This document shows, in pieces, positions 8,275-17,889 of a stretch of 64,000 nucleotides of DNA. Position 1 is the first letter of the stretch, and each line of letters begins with the position of its first letter. Location: the NCBI RefSeq assembly GCF_023284045.1, contig NZ_JAKIKQ010000018.1, positions 1-64,000 on the forward strand, read 5' to 3'. The notes below the pieces were generated by a model, which worked only from the letters and a program-made list of their open reading frames with translations, was not told the DNA's origin and searched no databases. The stretch is from Shewanella kaireitica. GTDB lineage: Bacteria; Pseudomonadota; Gammaproteobacteria; Enterobacterales; Shewanellaceae. A program made the translations under genes and the position numbers.

Positions 8275-9381
8275 TTATCTATCAATAAAGCGTCTATGAG
8301 TATGGATACTCATTAAGATCCCAAATCCAGTCATTAATGTCAGCATCGAGGTACCACCATAACTTATCAGTGGCAGAGGTACACCTACTACAGGTAATAA
8401 TCCTGAAACCATGCCAATGTTTACAAAAATGTAAACGAAGAAGGTCAAAGTAATACTTCCTGCGAGTAAGCGAGCAAAACTGGTTTGGGCGCGAGAGGCG
8501 ATAACTAGGCCGCGGCCAATAACATACAGGTACAGGGTTAGCAGCAGTAAACTGCCGATAAGCCCAAACTCTTCACCAATCACGGCAAAGATAAAGTCAG
8601 TGTGGCGTTCAGGTAAAAATTCAAGTTGCGACTGTGTTCCATCGAGCCAGCCCTTACCCCATAAGCCTCCTGAACCAATGGCAATTTTCGACTGTATAAT
8701 ATGGTAGCCTGCACCCAGCGGGTCTTTTTCGGGATCGAGTAGTGTCATGACACGTGTGCGTTGGTAGTCATGCATAAAGAAAAACCACAGAGCAGGCAAC
8801 ATGGCCAACACCGCGCCGACACAGCCACCTACAATGCGCCAGCTCATGCCCGAAAGAAACAGTACAAAAATACCAGAAGCAGCAACCAAAATTGAGGTGC
8901 CCAAATCTGGCTGTTTGGCGATAAGTAGAGTGGGTACCAATAAAATAACAATAGCACCCGCTAGATAGCGCTTTTTCGGTGGCAGCGGAAACTTACTGAT
9001 ATACCATGCCATGGTTATCGGGAATGCGAGCTTGATTAGCTCTGAGGGCTGAAACTCCATAAAACCAAGGTTGAGCCAGCGCTGTGCTCCTTTGTTGATC
9101 TCACCAAAAAAGTGCACACCGAGTAGCAGAATTATTCCGGCTATATAGATGGGAAATGCCCAACGCCTAAGAATTTCAGGGTTTATTTGTGCCACGGCAA
9201 ACATAATGACCAGTGATAGCCCCATCCGAACTAACTGACGATCCATAAGTGCTAGATCTTCGCCACCTGCAGAGTAGATAACGACAAGCCCGAAGCCCAT
9301 CAGTGCAAGTAAGCCGATTAATAGTGGCAGATCGATATGTAGACGTTGCCAAATATTAGGGCGGTTGTTATGAGCACTCAT
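8275..9381 (-). CDS. rodA: SEDS peptidoglycan glycosyltransferase RodA
   Basis: The SEDS-family polymerase that builds lateral-wall glycan strands with PBP2 in the Rod complex. It has 368 residues and about ten membrane segments. The signature loops are FQPSELIKLAFPI (near 115), KQPDLGTSIL (near 156) with the catalytic-type aspartate, and the C-terminal LPLISYGGTSML. It overlaps mrdA by 4 bp, so polymerase and transpeptidase are coupled, as in the E. coli mrdAB operon. Confidence 0.97.
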   Translation of the reverse strand: MSAHNNRPNIWQRLHIDLPLLIGLLALMGFGLVVIYSAGGEDLALMDRQLVRMGLSLVIMFAVAQINPEILRRWAFPIYIAGIILLLGVHFFGEINKGAQRWLNLGFMEFQPSELIKLAFPITMAWYISKFPLPPKKRYLAGAIVILLVPTLLIAKQPDLGTSILVAASGIFVLFLSGMSWRIVGGCVGAVLAMLPALWFFFMHDYQRTRVMTLLDPEKDPLGAGYHIIQSKIAIGSGGLWGKGWLDGTQSQLEFLPERHTDFIFAVIGEEFGLIGSLLLLTLYLYVIGRGLVIASRAQTSFARLLAGSITLTFFVYIFVNIGMVSGLLPVVGVPLPLISYGGTSMLTLMTGFGILMSIHTHRRFIDR

Positions 9382-11210
9382 TTTTTGTCACCCCATGAAT
9401 CTCTTAGTAAATACTCATCAAGCAGAGCACGTGCGACTGGGCCTGCATTAGCGCCACCCCAACCGGCGTTTTCAAGCACAACAGCCAAAACGATTTTAGG
9501 GTTCTCATAGGGGGCGTAAGCAATAATTAAGGCGTTATCTCTAAGGCGCTCATCAATTGTATCGGCGTCGTACTTGGCGTCTTCTGCCACACTGAACACT
9601 TGCGCGGTACCTGTTTTCATCGCTGCTGTATATTTGGCATCCGTGAAACGTGATTTATGCGCTGTGTCTCGCATTGCTTCGTTAATAATGTCCCAGTTCT
9701 TTGGGTCTTTAAGCACAATTGGCGCAAGTTCATCTGCAGGGGAATCGATTTTAGCGGTTTGATCTTGAATCGATTTGAGCATATGCGGCACAAAGCGACG
9801 GCCTTTATTTGCTAAAATAGCGGTGGCATTGGCAAGCTGCAGTGGGGTAGTCGTCCAGTAACCCTGTCCAATACCGACCGATATGGTATCGCCAATATAC
9901 CAAGGTTGGTTATAGCGTAAACGCTTCCAATCTTTAGATGGCATGATCCCTGCGGACTCTTCAAAAATATCGACGCCGGTGCGCTCACCAAAGCCAAATG
10001 GCTCCATAAAGTTGGCGATGGCATCGACACCTGTTTTATAGGCTAAATCGTAGAAGTAAGTATCGCATGAACTCACAATCGCACTGTTAACATCAACCCA
10101 ACCGTGGCCCCAACGTTTCCAGTCTCGGTATTTACGTTCAACCCCAGGGATCTGCCAGAAACCAGGATCCCAAATACGAGTTTTTCGGTTTACAGTTTTA
10201 TTTTCTAAGCCAAGCAAAGCAAGGTGTGGTTTAACCGTTGATGCTGGCGCATACTGGCCTTGGGTCGCACGATTGATTAACGGTTTTGATGTCGAATTAA
10301 GCAGTTCGTTGTAGGCCTTACTGCTGATCCCATGTACAAACTGATTAGGGTCATAAGTGGGGCTGGACAAAAGTGCAAGGATGCCACCATCTCTTGGATC
10401 TATGGCAACAACTGACCCTCTACGTCCATTGAGCAGTTCCATGGCTTTTTTCTGTAGATTAAGATCTAAAGTCAGATAGATATCTTGGCCAGGAACAGGT
10501 GGCTCAGATTTTAATGTACGAATAGTTCGGCCTCGGTTATTCACCTCCTCTTCGAGATGTCCTGGCTTACCGAGCAGCATGCTTTCATAAAACTTTTCGA
10601 TACCTTGTTTACCGATATCCTTTGTTGCAGCGTAATTACTCCACTTGTTATTGCGTTCAAGTGAGCTTTTATCACGGCTATTAATTTTGCCTACATAGCC
10701 AAGAGCATGAGTCATTAAGCCATTATAGGGATAGTGACGTTTGAGACCGGCTTCAATAGAAAAACCAGGGAACTGATGCTGGTTGACGCTAAATTCGGCC
10801 ACTTGCTCTTCGGTGAGTCTATTTTTGATGGTTAGCGGTTTGAAGCGTCGGTGATATTTAAGCGCTTCGATTACAGTCTCTTTTTCATCGCTAGATAGAG
10901 AGATAACTTGGCTTAATTTATCTAGGGTTCCACTGATGTCGCTGACTTTTTCAGGCACCATTTCTAATGAAAAGAATGGCTGGTTTTCCGCCAGTAGTTG
11001 CCCATGTCTATCATAGATAAGGCCGCGACTTGGAGCGACTGGTACGACTCGGATGCGGTTATCATTCGAGCGTGTTTCATAATCTTTGTAAGAGAGGATC
11101 TGCAGCTGGTAGAGGTTTACGAGCAGCAAGCTCAGCAGAACGAAAACACAAAGGAAGGTAAATAGAGCGCGACGTTTAAACAGCGAGGCTTCAGCTGCGT
11201 GGTCGTTCAT
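9378..11210 (-). CDS. mrdA: Penicillin-binding protein 2
   Basis: Class B transpeptidase of the elongasome. From ATG 11210 it has 610 residues: one N-terminal membrane anchor (about 12-35), a PBP dimerisation/pedestal region beginning VAPSRGLIYDRHG, and a transpeptidase domain with active-site STVK (Ser324), SSCD (about 380-383) and KTGTAQ (about 533). A GTG at 11234 would add eight residues; the shorter start matches the family. It lies between rlmH and rodA. Confidence 0.97.
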   Translation of the reverse strand: MNDHAAEASLFKRRALFTFLCVFVLLSLLLVNLYQLQILSYKDYETRSNDNRIRVVPVAPSRGLIYDRHGQLLAENQPFFSLEMVPEKVSDISGTLDKLSQVISLSSDEKETVIEALKYHRRFKPLTIKNRLTEEQVAEFSVNQHQFPGFSIEAGLKRHYPYNGLMTHALGYVGKINSRDKSSLERNNKWSNYAATKDIGKQGIEKFYESMLLGKPGHLEEEVNNRGRTIRTLKSEPPVPGQDIYLTLDLNLQKKAMELLNGRRGSVVAIDPRDGGILALLSSPTYDPNQFVHGISSKAYNELLNSTSKPLINRATQGQYAPASTVKPHLALLGLENKTVNRKTRIWDPGFWQIPGVERKYRDWKRWGHGWVDVNSAIVSSCDTYFYDLAYKTGVDAIANFMEPFGFGERTGVDIFEESAGIMPSKDWKRLRYNQPWYIGDTISVGIGQGYWTTTPLQLANATAILANKGRRFVPHMLKSIQDQTAKIDSPADELAPIVLKDPKNWDIINEAMRDTAHKSRFTDAKYTAAMKTGTAQVFSVAEDAKYDADTIDERLRDNALIIAYAPYENPKIVLAVVLENAGWGGANAGPVARALLDEYLLRDSWGDKK

Positions 11211-11318
11211 GGTGATGCGCTTTCTAGGGGACACTTACATTTTCTCCTGCTCAAAAAAAGGTGCCAAGCACATATCTTATTCCTGCTAAGGTAAGACTAA
11301 CTGAATGTAAAGTCGATA

Positions 11319-11789
11319 TTATTCTCTATGGTAGGGATGATTATTGTTAATACTCCAGCCTCGGTAAAGGCTTTCTGCAACAATCACTCTCACCAAAGGG
11401 TGGGGGAGGGTTAACGCTGATAAGCACCAGCTTTGCGCCGCAGCTTTTTTACAGTCAGGAGAGAGTCCTTCTGGTCCACCAATTAACAGGCTAACATCTC
11501 GGCCATCGAGTAGCCATTTGTTCATCTGTTGCGCCAGTTCGGGGGTCTTCAGGTTTTTACCTGGAAGATCGAGACTGACAATATGGTTACCTTTTGGGAT
11601 TGCCGCCAACATTAACTCGCCCTCTTTTTGGAGGATACGAGCTATATCGGCATTTTTACCGCGTTTGCCAGCCGGGATTTCAATTAACTCAAGCGCCATA
11701 TCTCGAGGAAAACGGCGCTGGTATTCTTTGAAACCTGTTTCGACCCAATCTGGCATGCGGGTCCCTACTGCAACTAACTGAATTTTCAT
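11319..11789 (-). CDS. rlmH: 23S rRNA (pseudouridine1915-N3)-methyltransferase
   Basis: A SPOUT-class methyltransferase of 156 residues that modifies helix 69 of 23S rRNA in assembled 70S ribosomes. The SAM-binding knot is visible as LLIGGPEGLSP (about 101-111) and the C-terminal SALTLPHPLVRVIVAESLYRGW. It overlaps the rsfS stop by one base, keeping two ribosome-associated functions together. Confidence 0.97.
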   Translation of the reverse strand: MKIQLVAVGTRMPDWVETGFKEYQRRFPRDMALELIEIPAGKRGKNADIARILQKEGELMLAAIPKGNHIVSLDLPGKNLKTPELAQQMNKWLLDGRDVSLLIGGPEGLSPDCKKAAAQSWCLSALTLPHPLVRVIVAESLYRGWSINNNHPYHRE

Positions 11790-12118
11790 TATTCAGGTTT
11801 TTCTGACCATAGCTTTTCAAGCTGGTAGAAGTCGCGAGTTTGGTCTTGCATTACGTGCATGATGACATCGCCTAGGTCAACAAGAACCCACTCGCTGCTT
11901 TCACGGCCTTCGACACCTAAAATCTTTAGGCCAGCACGTTTTGACTCAACCACTAAATTTTCAGCGATTGCTTTTACATGAGTTTTTGAGTTACCCGTAC
12001 AAACCACCATAAAATCGGCGATGTTAGATTTCTCTGATACGTCCATGACGACAATATCTTTAGCTTTAAGGTCTTCAACCTTATCGATTACAAATTGCTT
12101 TAGCTCGGCGCTTTCCAC
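11789..12118 (-). CDS. rsfS: Ribosomal silencing factor
   Basis: Binds ribosomal protein L14 and blocks subunit joining during starvation. It has 109 residues; the family signature DFMVVCTGNSKTHVKAIAENL and EGRESSEWVLVDLGDVIMHVM is clear. Order nadD-rsfS-rlmH-mrdA is conserved from E. coli. A gap of 105 bp separates it from nadD, enough for an internal promoter, though none is obvious. Confidence 0.97.
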   Translation of the reverse strand: MESAELKQFVIDKVEDLKAKDIVVMDVSEKSNIADFMVVCTGNSKTHVKAIAENLVVESKRAGLKILGVEGRESSEWVLVDLGDVIMHVMQDQTRDFYQLEKLWSEKPE

Positions 12119-12223
12119 GCGGATACCCCATTAATTTTTAGACAGCGCGATAGTATAGCAGGTAATGAGATGTAGATTAATAGCGAAGATTAGAAATAGT
12201 GACTTTAGCGCTTAAGATTTTTG

Positions 12224-12877
12224 TTACGGATTATAGGTCGTTGTTGCGTATAGCTGATGCTGTTTTATATATTGCTGAATACAGGCAGGTAAAGCATCGT
12301 TAACCGTTAACCCTTTATTGAGGTCGGCTCGAACTTGAGTGGATGAAAAAGGTTGCTCGGTGATCGATACTCGGAAGATGTGACCCGTTTTAGGCGCTGT
12401 GCTGACAGATGTTAATGTAGAGCTCGCTTCATGGGATTTTAATATGGCATGCATGGGATGCTCTAATGACATATTTGAGCCTGGGCGCTGGCAAACAACA
12501 AGATGGCACAGCTCAAATAAGTCTTGCCACTGATACCAGCTCTGTAGCCCCAAAAATGAATCCATTCCCATTAGAAAATAAAATTCATGTTGAGGATACT
12601 GTAGCTTAAGTTCTTGTAGCGTTGTGACAGTGTATGAGGGGCTTTCTCGCAATGCTTCAATTGCACATAGTTTTAGCGGTGGAAAAGCTTCACATACTGC
12701 TTGAGCCATTGCGAGGCGATCATCAGTACTTACATGGGTACCATTTTTGTGTGGTGGAATATGATTTGGCATCAACCAGACTTCATCTAATACAAGTTGC
12801 TGTTGTACTTCAAGTGCTGGTCGAATATGACCAAAGTGTATCGGGTCGAAGGTGCCGCCCAAAATACCAATTTTCAT
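12224..12877 (-). CDS. nadD: Nicotinate-nucleotide adenylyltransferase
   Basis: Forms nicotinic acid adenine dinucleotide in NAD synthesis. It has 217 residues with the nucleotidyltransferase motif GGTFDPIHFGH at 7-17 and the C-terminal phosphate-binding FSSTQVRADL. WLMPNHIPPHK and FYFLMGMDSFL are typical of NadD. Its start overlaps the holA stop by one base. Confidence 0.97.
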   Translation of the reverse strand: MKIGILGGTFDPIHFGHIRPALEVQQQLVLDEVWLMPNHIPPHKNGTHVSTDDRLAMAQAVCEAFPPLKLCAIEALRESPSYTVTTLQELKLQYPQHEFYFLMGMDSFLGLQSWYQWQDLFELCHLVVCQRPGSNMSLEHPMHAILKSHEASSTLTSVSTAPKTGHIFRVSITEQPFSSTQVRADLNKGLTVNDALPACIQQYIKQHQLYATTTYNP

Positions 12878-13911
12878 TAGTCGAGCACTATATGTTTAAG
12901 TGCATCGTGAGCTTTAGCATCAAATAATAGACAGATGTGGCTCAGGCCTGTCCAATCCTCAATACCTTGCTGCTTAAGTTTTAACTCTAACGTTGATGAA
13001 GTCGACAGTAGGGTTTCGACTTGAGCTAGAGATAAACGTTTAATCGCTTGCTGGTATAAAGGTTTACGTTTGTCCCAAATACGCAGCTTACTCCAAAGAC
13101 CTTGCAAAGCTTGGCCATTGACTTCTGCAGTCTTGAGTTGCAGTAACACACCGAGCTCTTTGAACAGTGACCAGAGTATTATCGGCATTGCCACGCCTTC
13201 GCTCTTAAGCTGTGACAGGATATGCTGCGCTTTATCTTGCTGGTTGCTTAACATGGCATCTGTCAGCTGGAACACACTAAAGCGTGATTGGTCTTCAAAA
13301 TACTGACTTAGCTGTTCAGGCTCGATAGGTGCCGTTGGACTCAGTAGTTGTAAGAGCTGTAAGGCTTGATCTGCAGCGAGTAAGTTGCCTTCATAAAGTG
13401 CAAATAGCATCTCCCGAGAATCACGCGATAACGTCAAAGAATAATGGCTAATTCTGCCATCAAGCCAACGCTGGAACTGAGCACCCTCAGGTGTGATACA
13501 AGGCACGTATACACCTTTTGCATCAAGTGATTTGAACCACTTACTCTTAGTTTGTTCGGCCGCGAGTTTAGGCCCTGTTAAAATCAGTAATACATCTGGA
13601 TTATCCATCTGCATTAATGACTGAAACATAGCACTTCCCTCAGTGCCCGGCTTTGCGGTCGGCAGAGTGAGTTCAATAATGCGGCGACTAGAAAATAAGC
13701 TCATCGCCTGCCATTGATCAATTAACTCATTCCAACTGAATCCAGTCTCTTGAGTTAATTGAATTTTCTCATCGAAGCCCTGTTGCTTAGCGACTTGGTA
13801 TAGCGCTACTCGGCTTTGCTCACACAACCATGGATCGTCACCAAAGATAAGGCAACATTGGGGTAATGGGCTGAGGTTTCGCAGCAATTGATCTGGGTAG
13901 ACCCGCATCAA
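12877..13911 (-). CDS. holA: DNA polymerase III delta subunit
   Basis: The clamp-loader subunit that opens the beta ring. It has 344 residues, near E. coli HolA (343). It begins MRVYPDQLLRNLSPLPQCCL with LIFGDDPWLCEQSR, the usual N-terminal pattern, and the expected degenerate AAA+ fold without a P-loop. It is coupled to lptE upstream (4-bp overlap) and nadD downstream (1 bp). The first codon may be the second of two adjacent Met. Confidence 0.95.
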   Translation of the reverse strand: MMRVYPDQLLRNLSPLPQCCLIFGDDPWLCEQSRVALYQVAKQQGFDEKIQLTQETGFSWNELIDQWQAMSLFSSRRIIELTLPTAKPGTEGSAMFQSLMQMDNPDVLLILTGPKLAAEQTKSKWFKSLDAKGVYVPCITPEGAQFQRWLDGRISHYSLTLSRDSREMLFALYEGNLLAADQALQLLQLLSPTAPIEPEQLSQYFEDQSRFSVFQLTDAMLSNQQDKAQHILSQLKSEGVAMPIILWSLFKELGVLLQLKTAEVNGQALQGLWSKLRIWDKRKPLYQQAIKRLSLAQVETLLSTSSTLELKLKQQGIEDWTGLSHICLLFDAKAHDALKHIVLD

Positions 13912-14402
13912 TTAACCTCTGTAGCTGCCAAGGTTTGAATGATACGGTCGGCAGCTTGGTTGCGCATCTCTTTGAGTAGCAATTGCATCTCTCTACTTTT
14001 AGCGAGTGCTGTACGGGGATCGTCCAAATAGTCGCGATGAATGTCAACTTCAAAACGTTGTGATTCAGCTTTAGGCAGTTGCACCGCAAAGGAAACTTGG
14101 TAGATCAGTTCGTATTCGGCCACATTACCCGTAGGGTAGATAGACAGGGTAGAGCGATCAAGTGAATCGCTAATAATGCGAACTGTTGGAATGTTATCTG
14201 CCGGCTCAACAACCGCAATACTATTAAGCCTTAAACGTTCACGCACTAAACGAGTCAATTCACTGTACTCGTCTTGGCTGCTTAAGCTCAACGTTTGCAA
14301 TTGTTCAGGGATTGAGTAGCTTCCCTGTAATTTAAAGCCGCAACCAGCACTAAGCAGTACGCTCAGTGCTAAGGTTGCTAAAAATATGCGTTTAATAAGC
14401 AT
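13908..14402 (-). CDS. lptE: LPS-assembly lipoprotein LptE
   Basis: The outer-membrane lipoprotein that plugs the LptD barrel and delivers LPS to the cell surface. It has 164 residues with a lipobox ending LLSAGC (Cys21) and GFKLQGSYSIPEQLQTLSL, a segment typical of LptE/RlpB. It sits between leuS and holA as in E. coli. Confidence 0.95.
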   Translation of the reverse strand: MLIKRIFLATLALSVLLSAGCGFKLQGSYSIPEQLQTLSLSSQDEYSELTRLVRERLRLNSIAVVEPADNIPTVRIISDSLDRSTLSIYPTGNVAEYELIYQVSFAVQLPKAESQRFEVDIHRDYLDDPRTALAKSREMQLLLKEMRNQAADRIIQTLAATEVN

Positions 14403-14426
14403 AAGTTTTGTTTAGTCTTCCTTGTT

Positions 14427-14451
14427 TGCCCTTTGCGTTAAACAAAGGGCA
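14427..14451 (-). other. Hairpin in the leuS-lptE gap
   Basis: Inverted repeat TGCCCTTTG/CAAAGGGCA with a 7-nt loop. No U run follows on the minus strand, so it looks like an attenuating or mRNA-stabilising hairpin rather than a full terminator. Confidence 0.5.
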
Positions 14452-14471
14452 TAGGTCTATATTAGACTGCT

Positions 14472-17051
14472 TTAGTTAGCGACGATGTTGAGCAGTTTGC
14501 CCGGCACGTAGATAACTTTACGAACGGTTTTGCCTTCCGTGTGCTTAACCACACCCTCTTCGGCCATCCCTGCTGCTTCAACGGCTTCTTTACTCGCATC
14601 AGCTGCAACAGTAACTTTTGCACGCAGTTTACCGTTAACTTGGACGATGATAAGTTTGCTGTCTTCAACCAGTGCTGACTCGTCAACTTCAGGCCATAGC
14701 ACGTCTTCAATCGCACCGGTATTACCAAGTTCATTCCACAAGCTAAAGCTAGTGTGAGGAATGATAGGGTAAAGCAGACGCGTGACAGCACTTAATGCTT
14801 CTTGCATTAATGCTCTGTCTTGCTCTGAATCAGTTGGCGCTTTCTGTAAGCGGTTCATCAACTCCATCACAGATGCAATGGCTGTGTTGAACATTTGACG
14901 ACGTTCAATATCATCACCCACTTTAGCGATGGTCTTGTGAAGCTCACGACGAAGCTCTTTTTGGCCAGCATTCAGTGATTTAACATCAAGTGCTACAGTT
15001 GGGCCCGCAGCGACATGATCGTGTGCTGTTTTCCACAAACGCTTAATAAAGCGATGCGCGCCTTCAACACTTGATTCTTGCCACTCAAGCGTTAGCTCAG
15101 GTGGCGCTGCGAACATCATGAATAAACGAACGGTGTCAGCACCGTATTTATCGACCATCTCTTGTGGGTCGATACCGTTATTCTTAGATTTAGACATCTT
15201 GCTCATACCGGTATAAACCAGTTCATTACCTTCGCTATCAACAGCTTTAACGGTACGGCCTTTGTCATCAGTTTCAAGTACGGTCACATCACTTGGTGCA
15301 ACCCAAACGCGTGCGCCTTTCTCATTGTTATAGTAGTAAGCATCGGCTAATACCATACCTTGAGTCAGCAGTCGTTTAGCTGGCTCGTCAGAGTTAACCA
15401 GTCCAGTATCGCGGAGCAATTTATGGAAGAAACGGAAATACAATAGGTGCATACAGGCATGCTCGATACCACCAATGTATTGGTCGACTGGTAGCCAGTA
15501 ATTTGCTTTCGCAGGATCAAGCATCTCATCTGCATGTGGGCTACAGTAGCGAGCGTAGTACCAAGATGATTCCATAAAGGTGTCAAAGGTATCGGTTTCA
15601 CGGAACGCTTCTTGGCCGTTAATCGTGGTCTTAGCCCACTCTTTATCGGCTTTGATTGGGCTCTGAATGCCATCCATAACTACATCTTCAGGCAAGATTA
15701 CTGGTAGCTGTTCTTCTGGTGTAGGCATCACAGTGCCGTCAGCCAGAGTCACCATAGGAATTGGTGCACCCCAGTAGCGTTGACGTGAAACACCCCAGTC
15801 GCGTAGACGGAAGTTCACTTGGCGCTTACCTTTACCTTCAGCACTAAGTTTGGCATCAATTGCGTCAAAAGCGGCTTGGAAGTCTAGACCATCGAACTCT
15901 CCTGAGTTAAACAGTACACCTTTTTCAGTGTAGGCTTCTTCGCTGATATCAAGCTCGATATCAACAGGCTTAACGACGCCTTCGATAGTAAGGCCGTATT
16001 TCTTCGCAAACTCGTAATCACGTTGATCGTGCGCTGGTACAGACATGACTGCACCAGTACCGTAGTTCATTAAGACAAAGTTACCGACCCAAATAGGCAC
16101 TTCTTTACCTGTCAGAGGATGGATTGCATTAAGGCCTGTAGCAACGCCTTTCTTTTCCATCGCTGCCATCGCAGCTTCAGTGGTATCAGCGTTGTTACAC
16201 TCTTCAATAAATTCAGCTAATGCTGGGTTATTGATAGCAGCTTGCTTCGCAAGAGGGTGAGCAGCTGCGATAGCCACGTAGGTGACACCCATAACAGTAT
16301 CTGGACGTGTGGTATAGATATCAAAGCTTTTGTCGCTACCGGCAACTTGGAAGGTCATCTCGATGCCTTCACTACGACCAATCCAGTTACGTTGCATGGT
16401 CTTAACTTGCTCTGGCCACTCATCGAGCTGGTCGATATCTTTTAGAAGCTCGTCGGCATACTCAGTAATTTTAATAAACCACTGTGGGATCTCTTTCTGC
16501 TCAACGGTAGTATCACAGCGCCAGCAGCAGCCGTCGATAACTTGCTCGTTCGCAAGCACGGTTTCATCATTTGGACACCAGTTTACGTTAGCAGTCTTCT
16601 TATAAACCAAGCCTTTTTCATACAGCTTAGTGAAGAACCATTGTTCCCAGCGGTAGTACTCTGGCGTACAAGTGGCAATTTCACGTGACCAGTCATAACC
16701 AAAACCCAGCATTTTAAGCTGGTTCTTCATGTAGTCTATGTTCTCATAGGTCCATGGGGCTGGTGCGGTGTTATTTTTAATCGCTGCGTTTTCTGCAGGC
16801 AGACCAAATGAGTCCCAACCAATAGGTTGTAGAACATTTTTGCCTTGCAGGCGCTGGTAACGAGCGACTACATCACCTATGGTGTAGTTACGTACATGGC
16901 CCATGTGTAGTCGACCTGAAGGGTATGGAAACATAGAAAGGCAGTAGAACTTTTCTTTGTTTGCATCTTCGGTAACTTCAAATGTCTTTTCGTCTTTCCA
17001 GTGCTGTTGCACTTTTGCTTCAATTTCAGAAGGAGTATATTGCTCTTGCAT
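14472..17051 (-). CDS. leuS: Leucyl-tRNA synthetase
   Basis: A class Ia synthetase of 859 residues from ATG 17051, matching the E. coli N-terminus MQEQY. The HIGH-type motif is PYPSGRLHMGH (HMGH at 49-52). The zinc/insert region carries CPNDETVLANEQVIDGCCWRC. The editing domain includes TTRPDTVMGVTY, and MSKMSKSKNNG (KMSKS loop) is near residue 620. It is the first gene of the long minus-strand block. The 5' region on the minus strand contains a strong hairpin at 17087-17107. Confidence 0.98.
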   Translation of the reverse strand: MQEQYTPSEIEAKVQQHWKDEKTFEVTEDANKEKFYCLSMFPYPSGRLHMGHVRNYTIGDVVARYQRLQGKNVLQPIGWDSFGLPAENAAIKNNTAPAPWTYENIDYMKNQLKMLGFGYDWSREIATCTPEYYRWEQWFFTKLYEKGLVYKKTANVNWCPNDETVLANEQVIDGCCWRCDTTVEQKEIPQWFIKITEYADELLKDIDQLDEWPEQVKTMQRNWIGRSEGIEMTFQVAGSDKSFDIYTTRPDTVMGVTYVAIAAAHPLAKQAAINNPALAEFIEECNNADTTEAAMAAMEKKGVATGLNAIHPLTGKEVPIWVGNFVLMNYGTGAVMSVPAHDQRDYEFAKKYGLTIEGVVKPVDIELDISEEAYTEKGVLFNSGEFDGLDFQAAFDAIDAKLSAEGKGKRQVNFRLRDWGVSRQRYWGAPIPMVTLADGTVMPTPEEQLPVILPEDVVMDGIQSPIKADKEWAKTTINGQEAFRETDTFDTFMESSWYYARYCSPHADEMLDPAKANYWLPVDQYIGGIEHACMHLLYFRFFHKLLRDTGLVNSDEPAKRLLTQGMVLADAYYYNNEKGARVWVAPSDVTVLETDDKGRTVKAVDSEGNELVYTGMSKMSKSKNNGIDPQEMVDKYGADTVRLFMMFAAPPELTLEWQESSVEGAHRFIKRLWKTAHDHVAAGPTVALDVKSLNAGQKELRRELHKTIAKVGDDIERRQMFNTAIASVMELMNRLQKAPTDSEQDRALMQEALSAVTRLLYPIIPHTSFSLWNELGNTGAIEDVLWPEVDESALVEDSKLIIVQVNGKLRAKVTVAADASKEAVEAAGMAEEGVVKHTEGKTVRKVIYVPGKLLNIVAN

Positions 17052-17086
17052 CAATCTATTTCCGGCCATGCCGCCTATTGTTTGAT

Positions 17087-17107
17087 CTCGCGCTATTTTC
17101 GCGCGAG
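17087..17107 (-). promoter_or_regulatory. Hairpin in the leuS 5' region
   Basis: Perfect 8-bp inverted repeat CTCGCGCT ... CGCGCGAG-type pairing (CTCGCG/CGCGAG core) about 36 bp upstream of the leuS start. No leader peptide rich in Leu codons was found, so its role as an attenuator is only a possibility. Confidence 0.35.
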
Positions 17108-17171
17108 TTATATCGACATAGAATAAACTAGAAGTGAGTCATTAAAAAGGTTCGTAGAAGGAGTATTTACT

Positions 17172-17672
17172 ATGAGTGATAAAAGTACTGAGTTACTTTC
17201 GCTGTATGAGGCGCTTATTCAACAGATAAAAGCTCAATATAGTGATGATAACTCATTGACTGTAAAGAGTTTGTATCAGCAGACCCAAAACAGTAAAGAA
17301 TTCTTAGCCATTAAAGAGCAAGCAAAAGCTGAAGAGTTGGCTTTGGTTGAACAATTTTTAAAACGTGATATTGCCAGTTTTCTACAAGAGAAAAATGCCA
17401 CCGACCTTAGTCATAGCCCGACAATGATCACAGTAGAGAACACTTTATGGCATTGGCTCAGCGAAATTACTGATAGAAGTCAGGTGGAGTGGCATGAAGT
17501 TGCACAGGACTTTAAGCATCATGGCTACTATGAAACAGGCGAAATAGTAGGCCAGGGAACCATGGTTTGTACTGCGTGTGGCCATGAGGCAAAAATCGAA
17601 TTTCCAGGCGTAGTTTCTGATTGCACCGAATGCGACAATGGTGAATTTACCCGCGAAGCATTAGCACCGTAA
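17172..17672 (+). CDS. Zinc-ribbon protein, YbeL family (DUF1451-like)
   Basis: A 166-residue protein: a charged helical N-terminal two thirds and a C-terminal zinc ribbon with Cys133-x2-Cys136 and Cys151-x2-Cys154 (CTAC ... CTEC). ATG 17172 has a good GAAGGAG Shine-Dalgarno. It is divergent from leuS, as ybeL is in E. coli. Function unknown; the ribbon may bind nucleic acid or protein. Confidence 0.88.
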   Translation: MSDKSTELLSLYEALIQQIKAQYSDDNSLTVKSLYQQTQNSKEFLAIKEQAKAEELALVEQFLKRDIASFLQEKNATDLSHSPTMITVENTLWHWLSEITDRSQVEWHEVAQDFKHHGYYETGEIVGQGTMVCTACGHEAKIEFPGVVSDCTECDNGEFTREALAP

Positions 17673-17824
17673 TCGGGCAGCAATGACCGATAAATCGATA
17701 AGCTAGTCTTTTTAGTCATGAACCTCGCTGGACTGTTGGCTAAATGTATTATTTTTAGCTTTCTCATTGCACTGTAATGTGTTCGTTTTAACTATGTTTG
17801 TATCTCCTATAGCAAGTGGTTTTA

Positions 17825-17852
17825 AAAATACCCGCAACATGCGGGTATTTAT
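17825..17852 (+). terminator. Terminator between the YbeL-like gene and the chemoreceptor
   Basis: Stem AAATACCCGCA/TGCGGGTATTT with an ACA loop. A and T flanks allow use in both directions by the two convergent genes. Confidence 0.75.
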
Positions 17853-17889
17853 GTTTAAAAGTAACTAATGGCTCTCATGAGCAAGAATG